The notes: a model not told the origin generated them from the sequence alone. A DNA stretch of 39,370 nt from Marinibacterium sp039179965 (GCA_039179965.1 JBCDEC010000006.1:1-39370), one strand, 5' to 3'; positions 24,569 to 32,244 are shown, counted from the stretch's first letter. Translations and numbers: made by a program.

Positions 24569-25570
24569 TCACATCCCCTGAAGCGCCTCGACCAGCCGCT
24601 GCGCGCCTTGCCGGAACGGATCCACCGTCGGCAGGCCCATCCGGGTCTCCACCTGCGCCATGTAGGACATCGCCTCGTCCTCGCCCATATGCTGGGTGTT
24701 GATCGAGACCCCGACCACCTGACACGCCGGGTTCGCGACTTGTGCCAGAGACAGCGACATATCGCGCACCGCTTCCAGCGTGGGCATCCCATAGTCTGGC
24801 AGACCCCGCATATGCGGACGCGTCGGTTCGTGGCTCAGGATCAGCGCATCCGGCTGCCCGCCATGCACCAGCGCCATGGTCACACCCGAATAGGACACAT
24901 GAAAGAGCGAGCCCTGCCCCTCGATGATATCCCAGTGATCGTCCTCGTTGTCGGGCGTGAGCCATTCCACCGACCCGGCCATGAAGTCGGCAATGACAGC
25001 GTCCAGCGGCACGCCACCGCCGGTGATCAGAATCCCGGTCTGACCGGTCGCGCGAAAGGTACTCTTTAGCCCGGCGGCGCGCATGTCACGATCCAGCGCC
25101 ATCGCCGTATACATCTTGCCGACCGAGCAGTCCGTGCCCACGGCCAGCACGCGCTTGCCCGCCCGTTTCTTGCCGTTGGCAATCGGATAGACCACGCTCG
25201 GCACGCGCACGTCATGCAACTGCTGTCCGGTGGCCTGAGCCACGGCCGCCAGATCCGCCTCATCACGGAGCAGATTGTGCAAGCCGCTGGCCAGATCAAA
25301 CCCCGTCTCCAGAGCTTCGATCAGAACCTTCTTCCAGGCCTGGCTGATCACCCCGCCGCGGTTGGCCACTCCGATCACGAGCGTCTTTGCGCCGGCCGCC
25401 TGTGCGTCGGCCAGGGTCATGTCGGTCAGGCCGACATCCGCCTGACAACCCGGGAGCCGCAGCTGGCCCACCGCATTCTCCGGCCGCCAGTCCTTGATGC
25501 CCTGTGCCACTTTCGCGGCCAATTGGTCCGGCGCGTCGCCAAGAAACAGCAAATAGGGTGTGTGGATCAT
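24569..25570 (-). CDS. dgcN: DUF1611 family, D-glutamate N-acetyltransferase-like DgcN
   Basis: A 333-aa protein of the DUF1611 family. An N-terminal Rossmann-like domain (about 1-135; TLVIGVANRGGVI) is followed by a P-loop domain with GTDCSVGK at 145-152 and HVSYSGVTMALVHGG plus LILSHEPTRPHMRG further on. In marine Proteobacteria a DUF1611 protein next to DgcA has been reported to acetylate D-glutamate as the first step of D-Glu catabolism; assignment here rests on the gene pair. ATG at 25570 is preceded by GGGAG. It leads the dgcN-dgcA-dat direction, with a promoter in the 302-bp gap divergent from mcl1. No LysR-type dgcR is seen in the window. Confidence 0.83.
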   Translation of the reverse strand: MIHTPYLLFLGDAPDQLAAKVAQGIKDWRPENAVGQLRLPGCQADVGLTDMTLADAQAAGAKTLVIGVANRGGVISQAWKKVLIEALETGFDLASGLHNLLRDEADLAAVAQATGQQLHDVRVPSVVYPIANGKKRAGKRVLAVGTDCSVGKMYTAMALDRDMRAAGLKSTFRATGQTGILITGGGVPLDAVIADFMAGSVEWLTPDNEDDHWDIIEGQGSLFHVSYSGVTMALVHGGQPDALILSHEPTRPHMRGLPDYGMPTLEAVRDMSLSLAQVANPACQVVGVSINTQHMGEDEAMSYMAQVETRMGLPTVDPFRQGAQRLVEALQGM

Positions 25571-25735
25571 TCTCGGGCTCCCAGCTTGGACCGGCGGAGT
25601 CACCCTCCCGCAGGTTGACGCGGAGTATCTCGCGACATCGGGCGGATGTCCTGCCAAAGAGTCGTGGGAGAGGGCCGAATAGGCGAAGATTGTCCGACGA
25701 ATAAGCGCCTTTGTCGAAGAATTATGCGCTGGCAA
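25571..25735. other. Divergent intergenic region between dgcN and mcl1
   Basis: The first part of a 302-bp divergent region that must hold the promoters of both dgcN and mcl1. No reading frame is supported. The palindromes at 25736 and 25801 are listed separately. Confidence 0.4.
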
Positions 25736-25754
25736 CACGCGATCCGATCGCGTG
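25736..25754. promoter_or_regulatory. 19-bp palindrome upstream of mcl1
   Basis: CACGCGATC, a single C, then GATCGCGTG: perfect 9-bp arms around one central base. It lies about 120 bp before mcl1 and 166 bp before dgcN, in their shared regulatory region. Operator-like; the protein is unknown. Confidence 0.45.
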
Positions 25755-25800
25755 CGTCTGTCCTGACCGGGATCTGTTTTCTGCAGGTGCACAATTGCTC

Positions 25801-25818
25801 TTGCGCAGGGTCGCGCAA
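25801..25818. promoter_or_regulatory. TTGCGC/GCGCAA dyad upstream of mcl1
   Basis: TTGCGC (25801-25806) and GCGCAA (25813-25818) with a 6-nt spacer, nested in a wider AATTGC/GCAATT pair. It is 55 bp before the mcl1 ATG, where a repressor or activator could act. TTGC/GCAA-type sites are known for several acyl-CoA metabolism regulators, but no regulator can be named. Confidence 0.4.
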
Positions 25819-25872
25819 TTTAATAGCAGCTAGATGCGCCTGAAACGTAATAATCTAACCGAGAGATCGCCG

Positions 25873-26832
25873 ATGAGCTTCCGCCTCCAGCCTTCCGCCC
25901 CAGCCCGTCCCAATCGCTGCCAGCTCTTCGGTCCCGGATCGCGTCCGGCAATTTTCGAGAAGATGGCCGCATCAGAGGCGGATGTGATCAACCTCGATCT
26001 CGAAGACGCCGTGGCCCCGTCGGACAAGGCGGCGGCGCGGGCCAACATCATCCAGGCGATTTCCGACGTTGATTGGGGCACCAAATGGCTGTCGGTGCGC
26101 ATCAACGGACTGGACACGCCGTATTGGTACCGTGACGTCGTCGATCTGCTGGAGCAGGCCGGCGAGCGGATCGATCAGATCATGATCCCCAAGGTGGGCT
26201 GCGCGGGCGATCTCTATGCTGTCGATGCCCTGGTCACCGCCATTGAGGCCGCCAGGGGCCGGCAGAAAAGGATCGCCTTCGAGGTCATTATCGAAACCGC
26301 CGCCGGGATCGCCCATGTGGAAGAGATCGCCGCTGCCTCCCCGCGCCTGCAGGCGATGAGCCTTGGCGCGGCAGATTTCGCGGCCTCCATGGGGATGCAG
26401 ACCACCGGCATCGGCGGCACGCAGGAGAACTATTACGTGGTCCACGAGGGGCAGAAATACTGGCCCGACCCCTGGCACTGGGCTCAAACCGCCATCGTCG
26501 CCGCCTGTCGCACCCACGGGGTGTTGCCTGTCGATGGTCCGTTCGGAGACTTTTCCGACGATGACGGCTTTCGCGCCCAGGCCCTGCGCTCAGCCACCTT
26601 GGGCATGGTCGGCAAATGGGCGATCCACCCCAAACAGGTCGCTCTGGCCAACGAGGTCTTCACTCCGTCGGACGCCGCCGTCGCCGAGGCGCGCGCGATC
26701 CTTGCGGCAATGGAGGACGCCAAGGCCCAGGGGGAAGGCGCCGCCGTCTACAAGGGTCGCCTGGTCGATCTTGCCTCGGTCCGTCAGGCCGAAGTTATCG
26801 TGCGCCAATCGGATATGATTGCCGGCGTTTGA
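25873..26832 (+). CDS. mcl1: L-malyl-CoA / beta-methylmalyl-CoA lyase
   Basis: A 319-aa CitE-like (HpcH/HpaI) TIM-barrel lyase. The start FRLQPSAPARPNRCQLFGPGSRP, NLDLEDAVAPSDK, FEVIIETAAGI with the Mg-binding Glu, SLGAADFAASMGMQTTGIGG and the C-terminal KWAIHPKQVALAN are all typical of the Rhodobacter-type enzyme. It reversibly splits malyl-CoA to acetyl-CoA and glyoxylate and methylmalyl-CoA to propionyl-CoA and glyoxylate in the ethylmalonyl-CoA pathway. ATG at 25873 follows GAGAGA; the earlier in-frame start lacks a ribosome site. It is divergent from dgcN and followed by a strong hairpin. Confidence 0.93.
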   Translation: MSFRLQPSAPARPNRCQLFGPGSRPAIFEKMAASEADVINLDLEDAVAPSDKAAARANIIQAISDVDWGTKWLSVRINGLDTPYWYRDVVDLLEQAGERIDQIMIPKVGCAGDLYAVDALVTAIEAARGRQKRIAFEVIIETAAGIAHVEEIAAASPRLQAMSLGAADFAASMGMQTTGIGGTQENYYVVHEGQKYWPDPWHWAQTAIVAACRTHGVLPVDGPFGDFSDDDGFRAQALRSATLGMVGKWAIHPKQVALANEVFTPSDAAVAEARAILAAMEDAKAQGEGAAVYKGRLVDLASVRQAEVIVRQSDMIAGV

Positions 26833-26839
26833 TCGACCG

Positions 26840-26860
26840 GTGTCGCCGCGATGGCGACAC
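26840..26860 (+). terminator. Hairpin after mcl1
   Basis: GTGTCGCC (26840-26847), loop GCGAT, GGCGACAC (26853-26860): a perfect 8-bp stem 7 bp beyond the mcl1 stop, in a short convergent gap. No T-run follows. Confidence 0.55.
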
Positions 26861-26904
26861 GGGGGTGGCCCGGCCCCGCGCCACCCGCAATTAGAACAAC
26901 TGTC

Positions 26905-27342
26905 TCACAATTGGGACGCGGAAACCTTGATGAATTCCATCCGGTAGACGACCTCTTCGCCGGTCGCGGGGTCCAGACCCGGAGCCCCGCTGATCACCAG
27001 CCTGTCGCCTTCAAGCGTGAACGGACGCGACAGGTCTCCCTGCCAGTTCGGGTTCCAGGACCCGTCCACATGATGAACGACGCGATTGCCCTCCAGCGTG
27101 TAGGACGCGACATAGGCCAGCATGTCGTCGAAGAGCCGTGCCTTCTGGGTGTCCGGCCAGGCGTCGTGTTGCGGGGCTGGCCGATCCCGCCGGAACACGG
27201 TGGCCATCATGCGCCCGTCCGCATGATAGGCGATGTAGCCGATGGGCTCGGGCCCCAAGGCATCGGTGATTTCGCCGGTCGCGACGGACTGGCGGGTCCA
27301 CGCCTGCATCTTCCACGACCCGATTAATGCGCTGCTGTCCAA
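26905..27342 (-). CDS. Lipocalin-like domain protein
   Basis: A 145-aa protein matching the lipocalin_5 type (PF13924): LIGSWKMQAWTRQ at the start, GYIAYHADGRMMATVFRR in the middle, SYTLEGNRVVHHVDGSWNPNWQG and a final beta segment RLVISGAPGLDP. It is an all-beta barrel with no signal peptide, probably cytoplasmic; ligand unknown. The start is taken as TTG at 27342 because AGGA lies 6 nt before it; the TTG at 27348 is too close to that site. Convergent with mcl1. Confidence 0.75.
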   Translation of the reverse strand: MDSSALIGSWKMQAWTRQSVATGEITDALGPEPIGYIAYHADGRMMATVFRRDRPAPQHDAWPDTQKARLFDDMLAYVASYTLEGNRVVHHVDGSWNPNWQGDLSRPFTLEGDRLVISGAPGLDPATGEEVVYRMEFIKVSASQL

Positions 27343-27616
27343 ACCCAATCCTCGCCCTGCTCTCGAAAACGCCGCCTGCGTCCTGCCGCCCTGTCTGTCT
27401 CAACGCGCACCTTGCAGCAACCGGGAACCCAGGCTTGCGCAGATCTGGTCCGTCATCAGAGCGCAGAGCAGGTCCAAAACGGAAGTGGTCCCTCGACCCG
27501 AGGGGCGGTCATCTGGTATGACGTCGCGCCCGCGCAGCGCCCCAAAACCCCGCACCGCGTTTTGTACAAAACGGAAACCCCAAGGATCCAGGCCCGTACA
27601 AAACGCACAAAACGGG
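27343..27616. promoter_or_regulatory. Intergenic region with TTTTGTACAAAA palindrome
   Basis: This 274-bp gap has no supported gene. CGTTTTGTACAAAACG (27558-27573) is a perfect 16-bp palindrome. A second half-copy GTACAAAACG follows at 27596-27605, then CACAAAACG. The group lies just after the Lrp-type gene and upstream of the lipocalin-like gene, so it may be an operator cluster or part of a 3' structure. Confidence 0.45.
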
Positions 27617-28069
27617 TCAGGCGCGCAGATCCTTGGGCGAGCCCATCACCACATAAGAGGTGATCGCATTCACATGTGGCAGCGTCCCCAGAACATCCGT
27701 GTGGAAGGTTTTGTAGCTGGGCAGATCTGCGCATTCCACACGCAGGAAATACTCGATCGGTCCGGTGATATTGTGGCACTCGACCACCTCCGGCGACCGG
27801 GCCACCGCGCGTTCAAAGGCCTGTTGCGCCTGTTTGGTATGGTTCGACAGCCCAACCCCGATGTAGGCCACAAAGCCAATGCCCATTGCGCCGGGGTCGA
27901 GCACGGCGCGGTAGCCCGAGATCACACCGGCGCGCTCGAGGTCCTGCACACGCCGCAAACAGGCCGAAGGCGACAGGCCGACACGCTCGGCCAGATCCAG
28001 ATTGCTGATCCGTCCGTCTTTTGTCAGCGCCTGCAATATTCGGCGGTTTATGTCGTCAATCTTAGCCAT
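27617..28069 (-). CDS. Lrp/AsnC-family transcriptional regulator
   Basis: A 150-aa regulator. Residues 4-60 are the AsnC-type HTH (IDDINRRILQALTKDGRISN, then GLSPSACLRRVQDLERAGVI), and 65-145 the ligand-binding RAM/ACT-like domain (GFVAYIGVGLSNH, VVECHNITGPIEYFLRVE, PHVNAITSYVVM). ATG at 28069. It is divergent from a LysE-family exporter across a 73-bp gap with an 8-bp dyad, the classic arrangement in which the regulator senses an amino acid and controls its exporter, for instance lysine or a branched-chain amino acid. The ligand is not determinable. Confidence 0.92.
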   Translation of the reverse strand: MAKIDDINRRILQALTKDGRISNLDLAERVGLSPSACLRRVQDLERAGVISGYRAVLDPGAMGIGFVAYIGVGLSNHTKQAQQAFERAVARSPEVVECHNITGPIEYFLRVECADLPSYKTFHTDVLGTLPHVNAITSYVVMGSPKDLRA

Positions 28070-28070
28070 T

Positions 28071-28109
28071 AATTGCAAGACTAGCGCGAAACCGGTGACA
28101 TTTGCAATT
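28071..28109. promoter_or_regulatory. AATTGCAA / TTGCAATT dyad between Lrp gene and LysE gene
   Basis: AATTGCAA (28071-28078) and TTGCAATT (28102-28109) are perfect 8-bp inverted repeats with centres 31 bp apart, about three helical turns. They fill the divergent gap of the regulator and exporter and fit the multimeric binding of Lrp-type proteins. Confidence 0.6.
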
Positions 28110-28142
28110 TCATGAGGGCCGTTTTGGCACAGGCTCGGCGCC

Positions 28143-28736
28143 ATGTCCTACGATATTTTTGCCGCCCTTGTGCTCTTTGCCTTCGTCTCTTCGATCACGC
28201 CGGGGCCGAACAATCTGATGCTGATGGCGTCGGGCGCCAATTTCGGGTTCCGCCGCACGGTGCCGCATATGCTGGGCATCGGTCTGGGCTTTACGCTGAT
28301 GGTGCTTCTGGTCGGTGTGGGGCTGGCGCAGGTGTTTTCGCAATGGCCCGTTCTGCATCAGATCCTAAAGGTGGTGTCTGTCGGCTACCTGCTTGTTTTG
28401 GCATGGAACGTCGCCAATTCCGCGCCGTTGCGCGATGGCGCCAGGGCCGGACGGCCACTGACCTTCCTGCAGGCGGCGGGGTTCCAGTGGGTCAACCCCA
28501 AGGCATGGACCATGGCGCTGACGGCGACCACGGCCTATGCGCCCTCGCACACAATGGCCGCCATGGCACTGGTGGCCGTGATTTTTGGCGCGGTCAACCT
28601 GCCGTCCATCTGCACATGGACGCTCGCCGGACAGCAGGTGTCGCGGTTTCTGACCAGCCCCAAGCGGCGCGCCGTCTTCAATTGGACCATGGCAACGCTG
28701 CTGGTCATTTCTCTATATCCTGTGGTCAGGTCTTGA
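28143..28736 (+). CDS. LysE/RhtB-family amino-acid exporter
   Basis: A 197-aa inner-membrane protein with about six hydrophobic segments. The family signature SSITPGPNNLMLMASGANFG lies at about 16-35, and FQWVNPKAWTMAL in the middle is also characteristic. Exports amino acids or related small molecules using proton antiport. It is divergent from the Lrp-type regulator, which presumably induces it. Its last 11 bp overlap the end of the convergent AraC-type gene. Confidence 0.92.
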   Translation: MSYDIFAALVLFAFVSSITPGPNNLMLMASGANFGFRRTVPHMLGIGLGFTLMVLLVGVGLAQVFSQWPVLHQILKVVSVGYLLVLAWNVANSAPLRDGARAGRPLTFLQAAGFQWVNPKAWTMALTATTAYAPSHTMAAMALVAVIFGAVNLPSICTWTLAGQQVSRFLTSPKRRAVFNWTMATLLVISLYPVVRS

Positions 28737-29565
28737 GTGGCGCGCAGATCTGGGTCCTGAGTTCGGTGGCCGGCGTGTTGTGCGGCGCGTTGAGATAGAT
28801 CTCGAACGAGGGCGCATCACCGGGTTCTTCCCCCGAATTGGGAAACCATGCGCCGTAAAGATGATCATAGGCGGCCTGCAAGCCGGTGTAGGGCCCTTCC
28901 AGCATCAGAACGGCATGGCGGCCGCCCGGCAGGATGTGCTCGGTCAGACCCTCGGGCATGTCGGTCCCCTCCGGCAGGATGACCGCCGCAAGGCTTGTAA
29001 GCTCCTCGATCGCGACCGCGTTGGGATCATCGAAATAGACCCCCGCCATGCCGCGGGTCTGCGGCCAGAGCCCACCGGTCGAGAGGATGGTTTCCAGCTT
29101 TTCAAAGGCCTTGCGGATCTCGGGATAGGCGCCCTTGTGTGGCATGGATGCCAGGCGCGTGGCCGGCAAGTATTTGATTTCAATGTGATACATGGTCGAG
29201 GTCCTGTTGCGAAGGCGCAGCGCGGCCCGTCCGGGCACGCCCGAGCGCCGAAACGCCGCCGGAGTCATGCCCTGATGATCCCGGAAGGCGCGGTTGAAGC
29301 TGCGGATGTTGTCATAGCCGACCGAGGCCGCGATCTCTTCGATCGAACGCGCGTCATGAACCAGCGCAAACGCCGCGCGTTCCAGACGGATCCGGCGGAC
29401 GGCCTCGGCGCAGGTTTCTCCGGTCATGGCCCGGAACACCCGATGCCAGTGAAAGCGGGACATCGCGGCCACGTCGGCGAGCCGGTCCAGCGACAGATCC
29501 TTGCCCGGATTGTCATGCACATAGCGCAGCACACGGCGGATGCGATCTTCGTATGGATTGGACAT
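28726..29565 (-). CDS. AraC-family regulator with GyrI-like effector domain
   Basis: A 279-aa protein with an N-terminal AraC DNA-binding domain (residues 1-110; RVLRYVHDNPGKDLSLDRLA, IEEIAASVGYDNIRSFNRAF) and a C-terminal GyrI-like / bacterial-effector-binding domain (about 125-279; YHIEIKYLPATRLASMPHKG, GRHAVLMLEGPYTGLQAAYDHLYGAWFPNSGE). Such Rob/SbmC-like regulators sense cationic drugs or other small molecules. ATG at 29565 has AGAGGACG upstream. Divergent from accA, tail-to-tail with the LysE gene. Target genes are not apparent. Confidence 0.9.
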   Translation of the reverse strand: MSNPYEDRIRRVLRYVHDNPGKDLSLDRLADVAAMSRFHWHRVFRAMTGETCAEAVRRIRLERAAFALVHDARSIEEIAASVGYDNIRSFNRAFRDHQGMTPAAFRRSGVPGRAALRLRNRTSTMYHIEIKYLPATRLASMPHKGAYPEIRKAFEKLETILSTGGLWPQTRGMAGVYFDDPNAVAIEELTSLAAVILPEGTDMPEGLTEHILPGGRHAVLMLEGPYTGLQAAYDHLYGAWFPNSGEEPGDAPSFEIYLNAPHNTPATELRTQICAPLKT

Positions 29566-29711
29566 TGGCGTCCTCTCTGTGTGTCCCGGCTCACGATGTG
29601 CCATGGCCGCGCAGGACAAGTCTTGCTGACCTGTGAGGTCTTCGAAGCCCGTTGCATCCGAGACCGCGCTTCGCCATATAACCCGGCAACACCGTATTTG
29701 AGGCGCCGTCA

Positions 29712-30674
29712 ATGACCCAATATCTGGATTTCGAAAAGCCGCTGGCCGAGATTGAAGGTAAGGCCGAGGAACTGCGCGCTTTGGCGCGGACCGGGGATGC
29801 CATGGATGTCTCCGCCGAGGCCGAAGCGCTGGATGCCAAGGCAGCCGCGCTGCTGGTCGATCTGTACAAGGACCTGAGTCCATGGCGAAAATGTCAGGTG
29901 GCCCGGCATCCGGAGCGGCCGCATTGCGGTGACTACATCGACGCGCTCTTTACCGAATACACCCCCCTCGCCGGGGACCGGAACTTTGCCGACGACCTGT
30001 CGGTCATGGGGGGGCTGGCGCGGTTCAACGATACGCCTGTGATGGTGATCGGACACGAAAAGGGGTCGGACACGAAGTCGCGGATCGAGCGCAACTTCGG
30101 CATGGCCCGGCCGGAAGGATACCGCAAGGCGATCAGGCTGATGGAAATGGCGGACAAATTCGGCCTGCCGGTGATCACTCTGGTGGACACGCCGGGGGCC
30201 TACCCGGGCAAGGGTGCCGAGGAGCGCGGACAATCCGAGGCCATCGCGCGCTCGACCGAGGCCTGCCTGCGGCTCGGTGTACCAATGGTCAGCGTGATCA
30301 TCGGCGAAGGCGGATCTGGCGGCGCCGTCGCCTTTGCCACAGCCAGCCGCGTGGCGATGCTTGAACATTCGATCTATTCGGTCATCTCTCCGGAAGGATG
30401 CGCGTCAATCCTTTGGAAGGATGCCGAAAAGATGCGCGAAGCGGCCGAAGCCCTGCGTCTGACCGCGCAGGACCTGATGCGTCTGGGCGTGATCGACCGG
30501 GTGATCGAAGAACCCAACGGCGGAGCCCATCGCGCCCCGGACGTGGCCATAGCTTCGGTCGGACGTGCGCTGGACAGCATGCTCAGCGATCTGTCCGGTT
30601 ATGACCGAGAAAAGATCGTGAAGGACCGCCGCACCAAGTTTCTCAAAATCGGTGAGCGCGGCCTGGCGGCCTGA
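29712..30674 (+). CDS. accA: Acetyl-CoA carboxylase carboxyltransferase subunit alpha
   Basis: A 320-aa subunit of acetyl-CoA carboxylase, which with AccD transfers the carboxyl group from carboxybiotin to acetyl-CoA for fatty-acid synthesis. Visible: start YLDFEKPLAEIEGKAEEL, PWRKCQVARHPERPH, GHEKGSDTKSRIERNFGMARPEGYRKA, TLVDTPGAYPGKGAEERGQSEAIA and GEGGSGGAVAF, the acyl-CoA pocket. Normal length. It stands alone, with accD not in the window, and a double hairpin follows it. Confidence 0.97.
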   Translation: MTQYLDFEKPLAEIEGKAEELRALARTGDAMDVSAEAEALDAKAAALLVDLYKDLSPWRKCQVARHPERPHCGDYIDALFTEYTPLAGDRNFADDLSVMGGLARFNDTPVMVIGHEKGSDTKSRIERNFGMARPEGYRKAIRLMEMADKFGLPVITLVDTPGAYPGKGAEERGQSEAIARSTEACLRLGVPMVSVIIGEGGSGGAVAFATASRVAMLEHSIYSVISPEGCASILWKDAEKMREAAEALRLTAQDLMRLGVIDRVIEEPNGGAHRAPDVAIASVGRALDSMLSDLSGYDREKIVKDRRTKFLKIGERGLAA

Positions 30675-30688
30675 CCCGGCCAAAGGCG

Positions 30689-30734
30689 CCGGAAAATTCG
30701 AATTTTCCGGTCCGGAATTTTCAAAAAATTCCGG
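30689..30734. terminator. Double hairpin between accA and the GntR gene
   Basis: Two hairpins stand back to back. CCGGAAAATT pairs with AATTTTCCGG around a central CG (30689-30710, perfect 22-bp palindrome). CCGGAATT (30712-30719) pairs with AATTCCGG (30727-30734). The whole is flanked by GGCGCC on both sides. It lies in the convergent gap and probably terminates transcription in both directions. Confidence 0.7.
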
Positions 30735-30749
30735 GCGGGCGCCACCCGG

Positions 30750-31400
30750 TCAGCTGGCCAGGAGACGCAATCCCTGTGTCACATCCGAGCGCACGGCAAG
30801 CCGCAGCCCGGGCTCATCCCCGGCCTTGAGAGCTGCCACGATCAGCCGGTGATACCGGGGCGGTTCGGTGCGTCGCAGTTTTCCGTAAAGGGCATGCATG
30901 GTCGGCCCAAGTTGCAACCAGACGGTTTCCGCCATGGCCAGCATCGCAGGCGCCTGCGCGCGCAGATAGAGGGTGCGGTGAAACTCCAGATTGGTCCGGA
31001 TGTAGCCCACGGCGTCACGCTGCGCGATCCGCTCTGCAATGCCGGTATCGATGCTCTGCAGCCGTTCGATCAGGGCGATATGGGCCCGCGGAAGGGCGCG
31101 GGAGGCCAGTTCGACTTCCAGAAGCGCGCGCAGCGCAGCCAGCTCTTCAATCCGTTCATTGCTGAGTTCGGGCGTCGACACCCGGCCTGACGTGGACAAA
31201 AACAGGGCCCCTTCCGCCACCAGCTGCCGCACCGCTTCGCGCGCCGGAGTCATGGAGACGCCGAAATCCTTGCCGACTCCGCGCAGGGTCAGCGCCTGAC
31301 CGGGCGCAATCTCGCCATGCATGATGCGCGTGCGCAGGCCGCGATAGACGCGGTCGTGCGCGGCGGGCACGACATCGCTGGTTTTGCTGGTGACTGACAT
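30750..31400 (-). CDS. GntR-family (FCD) transcriptional regulator
   Basis: A 216-aa regulator with an N-terminal winged helix (about 15-80; YRGLRTRIMHGEIAPGQALT, GVSMTPAREAVRQLVAEGALFL) and a C-terminal all-helical FCD ligand-binding domain (about 90-212). FCD members typically sense small carboxylates and regulate their catabolism. ATG at 31400 has no purine-rich ribosome site; instead a perfect 18-bp palindrome occupies positions -5 to -22, which suggests autorepression. It follows the YgjP-like gene by 31 bp on the same strand. No obvious target cluster lies beside it; the catabolic locus at the right end is a distant candidate. Confidence 0.9.
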   Translation of the reverse strand: MSVTSKTSDVVPAAHDRVYRGLRTRIMHGEIAPGQALTLRGVGKDFGVSMTPAREAVRQLVAEGALFLSTSGRVSTPELSNERIEELAALRALLEVELASRALPRAHIALIERLQSIDTGIAERIAQRDAVGYIRTNLEFHRTLYLRAQAPAMLAMAETVWLQLGPTMHALYGKLRRTEPPRYHRLIVAALKAGDEPGLRLAVRSDVTQGLRLLAS

Positions 31401-31404
31401 GGGT

Positions 31405-31422
31405 CTTTTGTGATCACAAAAG
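31405..31422. promoter_or_regulatory. Perfect 18-bp palindrome before the GntR gene
   Basis: CTTTTGTGATCACAAAAG is its own reverse complement. It lies 5 to 22 nt before the start codon of the GntR-FCD gene and within the 31-bp gap after the YgjP-like gene. The TTGTGATCACAA core is typical of FCD-type operators, and a bound dimer would block ribosome-site synthesis or transcription. Operator status is inferred. Confidence 0.7.
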
Positions 31423-31431
31423 TCGCAGCGG

Positions 31432-32136
31432 TCAATCGTTCGCGGGGACCTGTGTCGAAAAACGATAGCGATGCAGCCCCGGTCCTTCGGTGCGCAACCA
31501 TCGGCGCGCTCCGTCACAGGGTCCGTAAAGCTCGGCCACCACGGCCCAGAAGGCCGGCGAATGGTTCATCTCTGCCAGATGGGCCACCTCGTGGGCCGCG
31601 ACATAGTCAAGCACCCAAGGCGGCGCCATGATCAGACGCCAGGAATACATCAGCCCGCCGGAAGACGAACAGGACCCCCAGCGCGACCGCGTATCGCGCA
31701 AGCTCAGACGGGTATAGCGCCGCCCCAGCGCGGCCGCATGGTGATCGGAGGCCGCCGCCAGCCGGTCGCGGGCCAGTTCCTTGAGAAACCCCTGCACCCG
31801 CGCGGCGGTCCGGCTGGAGGGCACCACAAGCGCGCCCTCCTCAAGGCGGACACTGCGGCCCGGGCCGCACCGGATGTCGCGCAGCTGCCCCTCGATCGGC
31901 ACAACAGCGCCCGGCTCGATCGCCACATCGCCACCGCGCGCCGCCAGATGCGACCGGACCCAGTCGCCCTTTGTTTCGGCAAAGGCCAGCGCCTCTTCTT
32001 CGCTGACGCCCCGCGGAAGCGTCAGTGTCACACGCCCATCCAACTGCGAGACCCGCAGCGACAGGCGTCGCGCCTGCGCCGAGCGGCGCAGGACAACCGG
32101 GACCGGAGGGGCTCCGGACAGGACATGTTCACCCAT
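31432..32136 (-). CDS. YgjP/DUF45-family metallopeptidase
   Basis: A 234-aa zinc-peptidase-like protein of the M48-related YgjP/WLM type. The metal motif HEVAHLAEMNH (His182, Glu183, His186, third His192) is complete. SLRDTRSRWGSCSSSGGLMYSWRLI before it is the family's conserved strand block. No signal peptide, so cytoplasmic. The natural substrate is not known for this family. ATG at 32136 was chosen over 32163 because GGAG lies 6 nt before it. It may be cotranscribed with the GntR gene. Confidence 0.87.
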   Translation of the reverse strand: MGEHVLSGAPPVPVVLRRSAQARRLSLRVSQLDGRVTLTLPRGVSEEEALAFAETKGDWVRSHLAARGGDVAIEPGAVVPIEGQLRDIRCGPGRSVRLEEGALVVPSSRTAARVQGFLKELARDRLAAASDHHAAALGRRYTRLSLRDTRSRWGSCSSSGGLMYSWRLIMAPPWVLDYVAAHEVAHLAEMNHSPAFWAVVAELYGPCDGARRWLRTEGPGLHRYRFSTQVPAND

Positions 32137-32244
32137 TGGTTCTCCGCAATGACTGGCGCGCAAAGCCTTTGACAGCCCCCGCCCGCTGTGGCACTTGGCC
32201 AGAATCTTCGAAACGACTCACACCCATTTGACAAGGATAGTGAC

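Noticed and set aside
24454..24792. N-terminal extension of the DgcA-like enzyme
   Set aside because: It crosses the 27-bp repeat and the dgcN 3' end and does not resemble the family; ATG 24453 fits.
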